A stretch of DNA of 64,000 bases from Corydoras sp. C115 (lineage: Eukaryota > Chordata > Actinopteri > Siluriformes > Callichthyidae): the NCBI GenBank assembly GCA_019802505.1, contig JAFMOC010000044.1, positions 946,001 through 1,010,000 on the forward strand, given 5' to 3'. This document shows positions 20,349 through 30,991 of this stretch, in pieces. The stretch's first letter is position 1. Each line of letters starts with the position of its first letter. A program made the position numbers and the translations under genes. Below the pieces are notes generated by a model. That model ran no database searches and had not been told where the DNA came from. It saw only the letters and a list, made by a program, of their open reading frames with translations.

Positions 20349-21583
20349 GGGATGCCCACCACAGCTCCTCTGGGCCTGACTCGAATGGCGTGGGACACTC
20401 GCAGCAGTAATGTGATTTAAATTGTAAATTAAGGGCTGCTCAAGAAAGCAATCAGTCCTACGTAAAGTTTAAAAAGCTTTATTACCAATGAACACATTTT
20501 CTTATAAAGGACAGTTAATTAAATCGTAAATGAAATCTGTTTATGTGATGTGCGCAACAATGAACTTTTAAAATGTAAGTGCATAACTAGCTAAGGTAAC
20601 CTAGAGAGGAGGAGTGGGATGAGTCTTATGACTGAAGGAAAGTCAAGCCTTAGTCAGTTAACCCAGATTAAGAATTAAATTTATGCAATGATCCCTGAGC
20701 ACTTTATTCCTCATAAATAGAATTTATTATTATTTTTTATGATACGATTTGGTGATCTAGGAAATGTATACATATCGAAGAATAAGCATTTTTCTTAACA
20801 AATGTGATTTCAGCACTGGGGATTGCTGGTTCGAATCCCAATCTGGGTGGAGTTCTGGGTGGATGTTCTCCCCGTGTCCATGTGGGTTTCCTCCAGGTTC
20901 TTCAGTTTCCTCCCACAGTCCAAAAACATGGATCAAGGTCAATGGAGTTCTCCAACTTGCCCCATATAGAGTGTGTGAGTGTCTGTGTGAGTGTATCCAA
21001 TAATAGATTGCACCCTGTCCTGGGTGTATCTGCCCAGCGCCCGAAACGTTATCCCCTGGATGCCCCCCTCACCCCCCTCACCCCCTCCCGCGACCCTAAT
21101 AGAGGATCAAGCGATAGAAATGGACGGATGGGTGACAACAGCGCCCTCTAAGGTCACAGAATCCGTTAGTCCCAGAATTCGGTGTTACACCTGGGTTTGG
21201 AGAAGCGGAGTCACGGAAGCTTTTAATTATTATTTTTAGATTTAGATTTAATATGGATGTGGCGTAACAGACATGTTTATGGGACATTTATGGAAATACG
21301 GAACAAATCTCATCGCGTTTTAATTCAGTACGGGACGCAACGTTTATTGCGAAATACGGGACGATTCGGCATTTTACGGGACGGGTGGCAACTATGTGGA
21401 ATGTCTATGTTCAGGCGCCAAAAAAAGCACATTCTAGAATTTAGAAGCACTTTTTTAGAAGCACTTCTCTGATCAGCAGACACGGCTGAGCTACATGCTA
21501 CACTATCTGCACGCCACAGAGTATGCACTCCGATTATATTTACACAGTACTTACAGGGTTTTGGGGTGGCCGTCGTCCTCCAT
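9251..21583 (-). CDS. tial1: Nucleolysin TIAR (TIA1-like RNA-binding protein), 12 coding exons
   Basis: TIAR binds U-rich RNA through three RRMs, promotes use of weak 5' splice sites in the nucleus and represses translation and nucleates stress granules in the cytoplasm. Exons in transcript order: 21583-21555 (MEDDGHPKT), 16757-16661, 16024-15926, 15836-15782, 15633-15546, 14334-14259, 13971-13863, 12463-12368, 12277-12193, 11527-11392, 10359-10220, 9365-9251; 374 aa against 375 in human. RRM1 has YVGNL and YCFVEF, RRM2 has VFVGDL and GYGFVSF, and RRM3 has TVYCGG and GYSFIRF. The C-terminus is Q/G/Y-rich and prion-like (NPQQYGQY, ending MAGYQTQ). All junction phases close. The intron after exon 8 uses a GC donor. 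Intron 1 (4.8 kb) is full of repeats. No disabling change is seen. Confidence 0.96.
9567..9896 (-). mobile_element. V-SINE in tial1 intron 11
   Basis: Full V domain and CATT-rich end. It stops within the tRNA-head A box, so the first few bases of the head are lost. It has the same orientation as tial1. Confidence 0.85.
10508..10840 (-). mobile_element. V-SINE in tial1 intron 10
   Basis: A complete copy with tRNA head and V domain, slightly diverged at the 3' end (CATCCATTATCTTCAG). Confidence 0.85.
13021..13075 (-). mobile_element. tRNA-SINE 3' tail fragment
   Basis: On the minus strand it reads AAGTCGCTTTGGATAAAAG followed by the ATGTAAATGT-type tail, matching the tails of the complete SINEs at 25593 and 30421. 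It lies in tial1 intron 7. Confidence 0.7.
17245..17640. mobile_element. Degenerate Tc1-like relic with a foldback
   Basis: It starts with a terminus-like CACTGTATATAGGCAAAAGT and then follows, in degenerate form, the common fish Tc1 layout (TTTCTACAAGATTTT, CATTCCAAAGGTGTTAGATT, CAAGCCAGTAAACTTCTTCC). The last segment is repeated in inverted form: 17499-17548 pairs with 17577-17628 around a (TA)n loop. It lies in tial1 intron 1. It has no coding capacity. Confidence 0.6.
18301..18804. mobile_element. hAT-type MITE, copy 1
   Basis: A 488-bp element (18309-18796) with TAGAGCTGTGCG at both ends in inverted orientation. It is flanked by a perfect 8-bp duplication, ATCCACAG, which is characteristic of hAT transposition. 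GGTATCGAT-type motifs are repeated near both ends. It has no transposase, so it is non-autonomous. It lies in tial1 intron 1. Confidence 0.88.
18855..19110. promoter_or_regulatory. CpG-rich patch in tial1 intron 1
   Basis: A 250-bp patch with many CpG dinucleotides (GGCTCACGGCGCTCAG, GAGCGCGCCGGGCC) in AT-rich surroundings. It could be an internal promoter or unannotated first exon of tial1, or the remnant of a GC-rich element. I see no diagnostic coding sequence. Confidence 0.3.
19376..19485. repeat. LINE-tail-like sequence with AATAG repeat
   Basis: An (AATAG)n run is followed by GCCTTTATTGTCATTATACC, a motif common at the 3' ends of fish retroelements. The family is not resolved. Confidence 0.45.
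19648..19710 (+). mobile_element. tRNA-SINE 3' tail fragment
   Basis: TTGTAAGTCGCTTTGGATAA plus the ATGTAAATG tail. The tRNA head is absent. Confidence 0.7.
20286..20344. repeat. TA microsatellite
   Basis: Pure (TA)n of about 58 bases in tial1 intron 1. The sequence around it (19710-20800) shows nothing else that I recognise. Confidence 0.95.
20812..21132 (+). mobile_element. V-SINE, diverged
   Basis: B box GGTTCGAATCCC, V domain and a (GGATGG)-like tail are present, but the A-box part of the head is missing. It lies in tial1 intron 1. Confidence 0.75.
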
Positions 21584-21860
21584 TTTCAGCTACAACGTCG
21601 AACGTTATTGTGTAGAATTCAGGAGCCACCGCCGCTTTGTTTTGGCCTCAGCAGTCTGCCTGTGAAGCGAAGCTTACTTTCTTTATTGTGTAGAAAATGG
21701 CGAAGCCCCGGCCAGTCAGGAATTCACGCAGTGCGCATGCGCGCGGCGTTCAGGCACCGAACATAGTGTTCCGACAGGGTGCGTTGAAGCAACGTGAAAT
21801 GCTCCCGATGTTGCGCATACGCTCGCTGTAATGAGATTTAACTTTACTCAATATGTGATT

Positions 21861-22481
21861 TTATTCATTCATTCATTCATTATCTCCCGCTTTATCCTCT
21901 ATTAGGGTCACGGTGGGGTTCCCCATGCCCATCCAGGGGAGAATGTCTCGGGCGCTGGGCAGATAGACCCAGGACAGGGCGCCAATCCATCGCTGGGCAC
22001 ACACTCACTCACACAGACACACTCTATATGGGGCAATTTTGAGAATTCAATTGACTTGATCCATGTTTTTGGACTGTGGGAGGAAACCGGAGAACCTGGA
22101 GGAAACCCACGCAGACAAGAGGAGAACATGGAAACTCCACCCAGATGGGGATTCGAACCAGGAATGAGAGCTGAGAGGCGAACGTGCTAAACACTAAGCC
22201 ACCATGCCACCACCGTTCACTTTATATATGATATATGAAAGACCCAGGACAGGGTGCCAATCCATCGCTGGGCACACACTCACTCACACAGACACACTCT
22301 ATATATGGGGCAATTTTTGAGAATTCAATTGACTTGATCCATGTTTTTGGACTGCGGGAGGAAACCGGAGAACCCGGAGGAAACCCTCGCAGACACGGGG
22401 AGAACATGGATGGGATTCGAACCAGGAATCCCTAGCGCTGAGAGGCGAACGTGCTAACCACTAAGCCACCGTGCCGCCTAT
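21861..22481 (-). mobile_element. Two adjacent V-SINE copies
   Basis: A nearly complete copy (21861-22213) is followed by a second one (22243-22481) that lacks its 3' third, in the same orientation. They lie in the tial1-bag3 intergenic region. Confidence 0.82.
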
Positions 22482-22567
22482 GTGATTTTAATTCACAAAA
22501 ATAAACATAAGGCACAAAGACATTTTTATGATCTTTGTTATTTTTTAAATTTATTTTATTGTTACAA

Positions 22568-22920
22568 GGCGGCACGGTGGCTTAGTGGTTAGCGCGTTCG
22601 CCTCTCAGCACTAGGGATTCCCGGTTTGAATCCCCATCTGGGTGGAGTTTCCATGTTCTCCCCGTGTCTGCGTGGGTTTCCTCCGGGTTCTCCGGTTTCC
22701 TCCCACAGTCCAAGAACATGGATCAAGTCAATTGAATTCTCAAAATTGCCCCATATAGAGTGTGTTTGTGTGAGTGAGTGTGTGCCCAGCGATGGATTGG
22801 CGTCCTGTCTTGGGTCTATCTGCCCAGCACCCGAGACGTTCTCCCCTGGATGGGCATGGGGAACCCCACCACGACCCTAATAGAGAATAAAGAGGGAGAT
22901 AATGAATGAATGAATGAATT
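22568..22920 (+). mobile_element. V-SINE, head to head with its neighbour
   Basis: A complete copy starting GGCGGCACGGTGGCTTAGTG and ending in (ATGA)n. It faces the minus-strand copy ending at 22481, forming a large inverted repeat with an 86-base spacer. Confidence 0.88.
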
Positions 22921-23021
22921 ATCGTTACAATAAAATAACGATATATTCAATATATTCAATAATGCATACTGTTTGATTACATGGCATCTTTAAAAAACTC
23001 ACTGACTGAATACATTTTATA

Positions 23022-23750
23022 ATTCTGGGGTTGGGGTTCCCATGCCTATCCAGGGGAGAACGCCTAGGATAGGATGCCAATCTATCACTGGACACACACA
23101 CACAAACACACTCTATATGGGGCAATTTAGAGCATTCAATTTGACTTTATGTTTTTGGACTGTGGGAGGAAACCAGAGAACCCGGAGGAAACCCACACGG
23201 ACATGGGGAGAACATGGAAACTCCACCCATATTGGGATTCGAACCGGGAATCACTAGCGCTGAGAGGCGAACAAGCTAACCACTACGCCACCGTGCCGCC
23301 CTCACTTTATATATATATATTATCATTGTTCAATTAAAAGCCAGATATTCCACTCAATGACTAAATACAGCCTCTCTTAAATCTGGAGTTTTCACAAATT
23401 AGGATGTGAATGATGAATGGTAAGTCTTTCACTGGACAAAATACAAACATTATATTCATCCATCCATCTTACGCTCTATTAGGGTCCCCATGCCCATCCA
23501 GGTAAGAACTCTTGTGTGCTGGGCACCAAGGACAATACACCAAGGACAGGACGCCAATCAATCACTGGGCACACTCTCACTCACACAGACATGCACACTA
23601 ACACACTCTATATGGGGCAATTTGGAGAACCCAGAGGAAATCCACACGGACACGGGGAGAACATGGAAACTCCACCCATATTGGGATTCGAACTGGGAAT
23701 CCCTAGCGCTGAGAGGCGAACATGCTAACCACTAAGCCACCGTGCCGCCC
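23022..23750 (-). mobile_element. Two diverged V-SINEs
   Basis: Copies at 23022-23302 and 23455-23750, both with tRNA head and V domain and with small internal deletions. Confidence 0.75.
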
Positions 23751-23819
23751 AACATTAAATTCAATTCAATTTAATTTAATTCAATTCAGTTGTATTTATA
23801 TAACACTATTAACATTATC

Positions 23820-24260
23820 TATCAGAATCAGGTTTATTTGTCACATACGTAGATACACATGGTACAGCCAGCAGTGAAATTCTTTCCTGACTTCTCCACA
23901 TAAAGTTGAAAATTAAGAGTATAAGAAAAATAGAAAAATAGAATAAAGATGAAATAAAAATAAAATAAAATTTAACTATGTATTTACACTGTGCAAATGA
24001 AATTTTGAAAATAAGAAAACTGTACAAAAACAGATATGAACTAAAATGGTCTTATAAGTTAAAAGTTAAAGTGAGTTGTGCTTTTATGTGCAAATAATAA
24101 TGTGCTTTTTTGTGCATTTTTAAAAGTTGTTTTAGTTATGAAACTGTTGTGGGTGGGATTATGTCCATTTAGTCCTGGTTCAGGGTCTGAATCGCCGTTG
24201 GGAAGAAGCTCCTCCTCATCCTCTCTGTGTTTGCCTTCACAATAATAGGTAAACAAACTG
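23820..24260. repeat. LINE-like 3' region, unresolved
   Basis: Contains ATCAGAATCAGGTTTATTTG and GGAAGAAGCTCCTCCTCATC, phrases seen in the 3' parts of fish non-LTR retroelements. Heavily decayed. The clade cannot be told. Confidence 0.35.
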
Positions 24261-24487
24261 ATTAAGTTTGGATAATAGAATATTGTAAATGAATTAAAAA
24301 TGGTTCTGACTCTCTACTCTGAGGTGTGATTCTAGAAGGGTTGCATTGTAGTAGCAAGATCTAAAATCAAAAGGAATGCAACAAGTAGTTAGAAAAGTTG
24401 AGATATCACTTATGAGTAATAGACAGCATTTAGCAAAGTACAGGTCCAGTAATTCATTTAAAATTTTTCTAAAACCTTTTAAGCATT

Positions 24488-25284
24488 CATGCCCCTGGAC
24501 GGGCATGGGGAACATCCCGCGACCCTAGTAGAGGATTAAGTGGAGGATAATGAATGAATTTTTAAGTATAATTAAAGCGTGCAATATTTTCTCCATGAAT
24601 ATTATATCATGCACCAATACACACCTCCCACTTATTTAACACCATTTTATCGTTGAAAGTTTGCATTTTTGTTATTCATGATTTTTTAACTGAAATAATG
24701 TATTGCAATACAAATAAATTTTCTAACAAAAAAAGACATAAAGAGGGACATCATCAAAAAAGGAACACTGGAACAGTTCTGCTCATTTTTAAAAAAGCTT
24801 ACATTAGCAAAAAGTAATGCACAACAGTTATAAATTACAAAACGAACAAACTACTGCTAAACATTATAATTAAAAGCTGCATATTGGTGTAAATAATAAA
24901 ACATGAGAATCTTTCTTTGGATAAATATAAGAATATTTGTTATTGTTAATATAAACTTTTACAATATTTATGGTTTATTAATTACACTGCTAATTTAAGT
25001 TATGCAAAATAATGCTGAAATGCAAAAAAAAAAAAATTTAATTATTGTACATGGTTTAAAAAATTATGGTTTAAAACCATGAAGAAAACTATTTAAATGC
25101 TTTAAAAAAATCCCCACAAACTCTTTAACGAACCGTAAGAATAATTTAAAGTGATTTAAGAAACCTGTAGAATTAGTTTTAATAAATTTCATTACTTTTT
25201 AAGTGTTGTAATAAACTTTAGAAGCTCTTTAAGTGAGAAACAATTAAGATAAAATTTTAAAATCATATTAAATTAAGATAAAAA
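24488..25284. other. V-SINE tail fragment and AT-rich sequence
   Basis: The last 70 bases of a plus-strand V-SINE (24488-24557) are followed by about 700 bases of AT-rich DNA in which I see no feature. Confidence 0.6.
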
Positions 25285-25590
25285 GCGCTAGGGATTCCCG
25301 GTTCGAATCCCCACCTGGATGGAGTTTCCATGTTCTCCCCGTGTCCGCGTGGGTTTCCTCCGGGTTCTCCGGTTTCCTCCCACAGTCCGAAAACATGGAT
25401 CAAGTCAATTGAAGTCTCAAAATTGCCCCATATAGAGTGTGTCTGTGTGAGTGAGTGTGTGCCCAGCGCTGGATTGGCGCCCTGTCCTGGGTCTATCTGC
25501 CCAGCGCCCGAGACGTTCTCCCCTGGATGGGCATGGGGAACCCCACCGCGACCCTAATAGAGGATAAAGCGGAAGATAATGAATGAATAT
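25285..25590 (+). mobile_element. V-SINE truncated at its 5' end
   Basis: Starts inside the tRNA head, so it keeps the B box but not the A box, and runs to the (ATGA)n tail. This is the usual 5' truncation of LINE-mobilised copies. Confidence 0.85.
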
Positions 25591-25592
25591 AT

Positions 25593-25800
25593 AGGGCAAG
25601 GTATCTCAGTGGTTAGGGTGTTGGACTATCAATCTGAAGGTTGGGGGTTCAAATCCCAGGTCCACTGTAGTTACCAGTGTGGCTCCTTGAGCAAGACCCT
25701 TAACCCTCATAGATGTTGTGATGAACCCTGTGCTCACCTTGTAAGTCGCTTTGGATAAAAGCGTCTGCGAAATGACCAAATGTAAATGTAATGAATGAAT
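25593..25800 (+). mobile_element. tRNA-derived SINE, complete
   Basis: A second SINE family. The head has A-box-like TATCTCAGTGGTTAGG and B box GGTTCAAATCCC. The body contains CCTTGAGCAAGACCCTTAAC and the end AAGTCGCTTTGGATAAAAGC plus (TGTAAA)n. It directly follows a V-SINE. Confidence 0.85.
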
Positions 25801-25900
25801 ATTTAAGCAGACTTAACAGACATGATTTGATTGCATATCTACGTTTATATACCTCTTATACAAAAAAGAAAAGCAAAAAACATGGGTGTGATCAAGAAAG

Positions 25901-26410
25901 CCATAAACTAGAGCTGTGCGATACCAAGAATTTTGGTATCGATTCGATACCAAGTAAATACAGGGCCAATATCGCGATATTCGATACCGATACCGATACT
26001 TTTTAATATTTAAGCTTCATTGATCCAAAAGACCTAGTATAGAATTTCGCCAAACATTGTAGGTGACAACAAAATAATGTATCCCAATCAACATCTTTGT
26101 TTAGAAACAATGGAACAGTAATAAAACAAAGTTTGCTTTAACGTGAGGAAAAAAAATATTTTTGAGGTACAAAAGGAGAAACGACAACACAAATATAAAG
26201 TAAAAATGCTCCCCTCACTAGACAGTTTTTTCTTTCTTTCTTTCTTTTTTTCAAATAGAATTGTTCTTAGGCAAAACAATAAAAAAGGAATTTTCACACA
26301 CAAAAAACTCGAGTATCAATCTTTTTACGCAAGTATTGTTCAATACCAATACCAGCGTTGGTATCGATATTATCGATATTTGTATCGATCCGCACAGCTC
26401 TACCATAAAC
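25901..26410. mobile_element. hAT-type MITE, copy 2
   Basis: A 494-bp element (25909-26402) nearly identical to the one at 18309, with the same TAGAGCTGTGCG ends but a different perfect 8-bp duplication (CCATAAAC). The two copies are therefore independent insertions. It lies about 190 bases upstream of the bag3 start codon. Confidence 0.9.
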
Positions 26411-26501
26411 ATAAACCAAGTAAGGTATTTTGTAATGTGCCCCAGGGGGTTGTAATCTCACTTAATTATGACTGATACCCCCTGACAAAGCCCCCCGGCT
26501 G

Positions 26502-26537
26502 GAACTTTCCTTAGGTGTGTACTAGCTGCTTCGAGAA
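26502..26537 (+). promoter_or_regulatory. Two heat-shock-element-like sites upstream of bag3
   Basis: GAACTTTC at 26502-26509 (GAAnnTTC) and TTCGAGAA at 26530-26537 (TTCnnGAA) are perfect HSF half-site pairs. BAG3 is a known HSF1 target, so the position 60-95 bases before the start codon is plausible. Neither is a full three-unit HSE. Confidence 0.45.
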
Positions 26538-26597
26538 ATCCAGCCCCTCCAGCGCGCGTCACTCCAGCGCTCCTTTATAGGATCCAAGTGCGCCGTC

Positions 26598-29500
26598 ATG
26601 GCTCAGTATTCCAGACCGAGGCTACAGCAGACTATGAAAACACTATCTCCCGTTGAAAGGATGGCCACCACTGACCCTCTGCCACCTGGCTGGGAGATCA
26701 AAATCGACCCTCAGACAGGATGGCCGTTTTTCGTGGATCACAACAATCGCGTAACGACGTGGAACGACCCGCGGCACGAGAGTAGACGGGTAAGCAGGAT
26801 AACCTTCATTGGCTCAAACCGCCGGGATAGGCGCTGAAGTTGAAGTCTTAACGTCGTGCGCCGCGCTAAACGGGCATTGGCGCCGCTCTCCAGCTCTTTT
26901 TTTTTATTAGCGCCTTTGGAACTTTACGTGGGTTGGACTCCATTTTCTGAAGCTGCGCAGACGGATTGCACTCAGTATGCGAGTGCAATAGGGTTTCCAT
27001 TGCAACGCGGCGCGTGTGAAACAAGTGCGACTGCGCTCCCGAAATAGCGCTTCTTCTCAGATTCGTTCGAACGGATTGGTGGAGTCCGAAATATTTTGGT
27101 GTTGTGATCTAAGCTCGCCTGCTGCTGTGACGCACTGCAGTCATTATGTCGCCGAAAGAGCACGAACAGCTCTATAAGGTTTATTTAAAGACCCGGGCGC
27201 TGCGCAGACTGCGCTTTGTTAGTAATATCGCTGCAACTGCGCGAGATTGCGCCTCCAAAAGTTTCCCTTACATGGGGTTTGAGTCAGGCCCACCCCCACG
27301 TGCTCCACTGATAGCTGGATTCTTTTGCCCCCAGTCCAGAATAAATAGATCTTAGATTACTACTACTTAGATTGTACTATCCCACTTAAACAGCATGGGT
27401 TTGATTATAACGGGAGGTCAGAATAAACTCAACACTCCATCCATTATCTCCCGCTTTATCCTCTGTAGGGTCGTGGTGGGGTTCCCCATGCCCATCCAGG
27501 GGAGAACGTTTCGGGCGCTGGGTAGACACCAGTCCATCGCTGGGCACACACTCACTCACACAGACCCACTCTATATGGGGCAATTTGCAGAATTTAATAG
27601 ACTATCCATTATCTAGGGTCGCAGTGGGGTTCCCCATACCCATCCAGGGGAGAACGTTTCGGGCGCTGGGCAGATAAGGCACCAATCCATCGCTGGGCAC
27701 ACACTCACTCACACAGACCCACTCTATACGGGGCAATTTGGAGAATTTAATAGACTATCCATTATCTAGGGTCGCAGTGGGGTTCCCCATGCCCATCCAG
27801 GGGAGAACGTTTCGGGCACTGGGCAGACACCAATCCATCGCTGGGCACACACTCACTCACACAGACCCACTCTATATGGGGCAATTTGGAGAATTTGATA
27901 GACTATCCATTATCTAGGGTCGCAGTGGGGTTCCCCATACCCATCCAGGGGAGAACGTTTCGGGCGCTGGGCAGATACACCCAGGACAGGGCACCAATCC
28001 ATTGCTGGGCACACACTCACTCACACAGACCCACTCTATATGGGGCAATTTGCAGAATTTAATAGACTATCCATTATCTAGGGTCGCAGTGGGGTTCCCC
28101 ATACCCATCCAGGGGAGAACGTTTTGGGCACTGGGCAGATACATCCAGGACAGGGTGCCAATCTATCGCTGGGCACACACTCACTCACTCACTCACAAAA
28201 ACACACTCTATATGGGGCAATTTGGAGAATTCCATTGACCTTGATCCATGTTTTTGGACGGTGGGAGGAAAGCGGAGAACCCGGAGGAAACCCACGCGGA
28301 CACGGGGAGAACATGGAAACTCCACCCAGATTGGGATTCGAACCGGGAATCCCTAGCGCTGAGAGGTAACCACTAAGCCACTAAACTCTAAACTCAACAC
28401 TGATGGGGATTTTCTGTAGGACAACTTAATGTTGTGAACTGTAGATGGGATGGTCATGCAGACTGGGGCCTGTCAGCTGGCATTTCTCATTAAGAAAGAT
28501 CAACACTCACTGCTGTCCCAAGTCAGGGTCACCAAGAATGTCCTGGAAAGACACAGCTGCCAGGAGATAAACTGGGTACATGGTCATGCCAAAAAAGCAG
28601 AGGACATAAGGTCACCTACCTCTTCCCTGTTTACAGTGACGCCAATTAACACATCTTTGCCGGCTATAGGTTTGGGATAAGTAGGAACTAAACTAAATTC
28701 ATCCTTAAATTATTGTACTGCACACTTATTTGCCTGGGGTTGTGATGATGTTTCTTGCAAACAATGTAAACGTTGATTTGAGCATAACTGGTCGCTTCTT
28801 GGTGGTTGGACACGGTATACAAACCTCCACAAGGCTTTGAAATGTAAGGTAATCAAAGCAACGGTGTATATAGGGAACATATACAAGACTTTCGCCCTTA
28901 TTTATATGATTGCTAATCCATCCAGTTTTCACAGCGTAAGATAGGCCTTTCTCTTCAGGGATCTGTTTAGTGAAGCTCACCCCCTCACAACATATATTTT
29001 AAGCTGCAGTGTCAACCGAGCAGCAATTCATTGAGCACATATGAGTCATGTCGTGACGGTAACTGTATGATATACACTTCTAGTAATGCAGCTTCTCTAA
29101 ATTGTTAATCCTAATAATCATGTAGTAATCGTTTTGGAATGATCCGTCCTGTTTTCAGGACAGAAAGGCAATACTGCACTTGGATGTTAAACCATTATTT
29201 GGCAGTAGGCTGCTGTGTTACAATAACATTCTAGTTGTAGATCAGTTGACCTATCATTGTGGCATGCGTGATAATTCTATTAATTAGAAACATATTGTTT
29301 GCTCGTCTAAATTATTCTCATGGTCTCGACCCAGTCCATCACACTCACACACGTATTGAGTATCCCAGTTCACCAACTACAATGTTTTTGGAATGTGGGA
29401 GAGAACAGGGTTTTTAGAGGAAACCTTTACATATCAAAATGTACAAACCCCACACAGAATGGACCTTGGGAATCTGTCCAGCTTGGGAATCAAGCACAAG

Positions 29501-30906
29501 ACTGTGTTTTGAAGCAAGTGTTGATCCGCTGTACCAGTGTACCACGCTCTTCTGACATGCCATATTATATAGTGGTATTTCACTACGTCATTATTACTAA
29601 ACACAACACTGTAGTGATTTAATTCAGAGCAGTGTGTCAGTGTGACATTTACCTCTGGTCTTTTATTATAAACACATTAGACGATGTTATGCTACAGGAA
29701 AACACAGAAATCCTTACCAATGATAAGATTCAAACCCTACAAATAACAATTTTGTTTTGTTGATTTGATTTTTGGAAAAAAAAAATCATCTCATCTCATT
29801 ATATTCCACTTAATCCTCTACTGGGGTCAGGTTCCCCATGCCCATCCAGGGGAGAACGTTTCGGATTTCGGGCGTTGGGCAATCCATCGCTGGACACACA
29901 CAAACACACACACTAAGTAGGGACAATTTAGAGCTGCCAATTCACATTGAATCCATGTTTTTGGACTGTGGGAAGAAACCAGAAACCTGGTTTCTTCCCA
30001 CAGAACCTGAAAAAAACCCCATATGGACAGCGGGAGAACATGAAAACTCCACCCAGATTGGGGCAAAGAATTGATTTATTGGTATTTTTCTCAAAACTAG
30101 TAAAAGTAATGAAGTCTTAATTACAAATGTATTCTGTGAAAGAGTTAAAAAATAAAAAGAGTAAAAATAAGAGTGATGCATATTCATTACACATATGTTT
30201 GTTAAGAATATAAAAGTATTATGATGTTTAAAATGTTTATGTTAATATAAACTGTTTACAGGGAAGCAATAGTTTAGCAACTTCCTAAAACCTTGACCTA
30301 AATACAATATGGCTATGAAGCAACAGAAGCCTGTGTGCAAAATCAAACATAAATATTATCAGCAAAATTCTTTATATACAGAGATAGTGACTAAATGTAA
30401 AGGGTCCTAAGACGATATATAGGTGTGGTGTGGTAGCTCAGTGGTTAGGGTGTTGGGCTCTCAATCTGAAGGTTGTGGGTTCAAATCCCAGGTCCACTCA
30501 AGTTACCAATGTGGATCCTTGAGCAAGACCCTGAACCCTGATTCCTCCAGGGATGCTGTATCAACCCTGTGCTCGCTTGTAAGTCGCTTTGGATAAAAGC
30601 ATCTGCTAAATGTAAATGTTCATAGAGTAGTAAGAAAGAGATAAATTGCTGATACAGAGATTTGGGATTTATTGAAATGAGACTGCATGAGAAATGTAGT
30701 TTTTTTGGGAGAGTCATTTACTCATGCAGTTTACTCAGATACATCCAAAATGTGAACCTTCAACATGCTGATTCATGTTAGAGTCACAAAAAGGTTTAAA
30801 TCCATCAGCTAAACCTTTAGTAGTGTGTTGTATTTGGAAAGCTTGTGTCAAATCTTATAAATGAATTGGGGTATAAAATAGCATTGATTAGATAGATAGA
30901 TAGATA

Positions 30907-30991
<85 letters not shown>

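Noticed and set aside
22568..22640. tRNA genes at SINE heads (A and B boxes present)
   Set aside because: The heads lack a proper cloverleaf with acceptor pairing and always continue into the SINE body.
25330..25557. Recurring protein-like frame MFSPCPRGFPPGSPVSSHSP at many sites
   Set aside because: It looks like a conserved gene family but is the V domain of the SINE read in one frame. Frames break wherever SINE copies vary, and it appears only inside SINEs.
27440..28240. CRISPR-like regular repeats
   Set aside because: The repeated unit is SINE sequence with no variable spacers, in a vertebrate intron.
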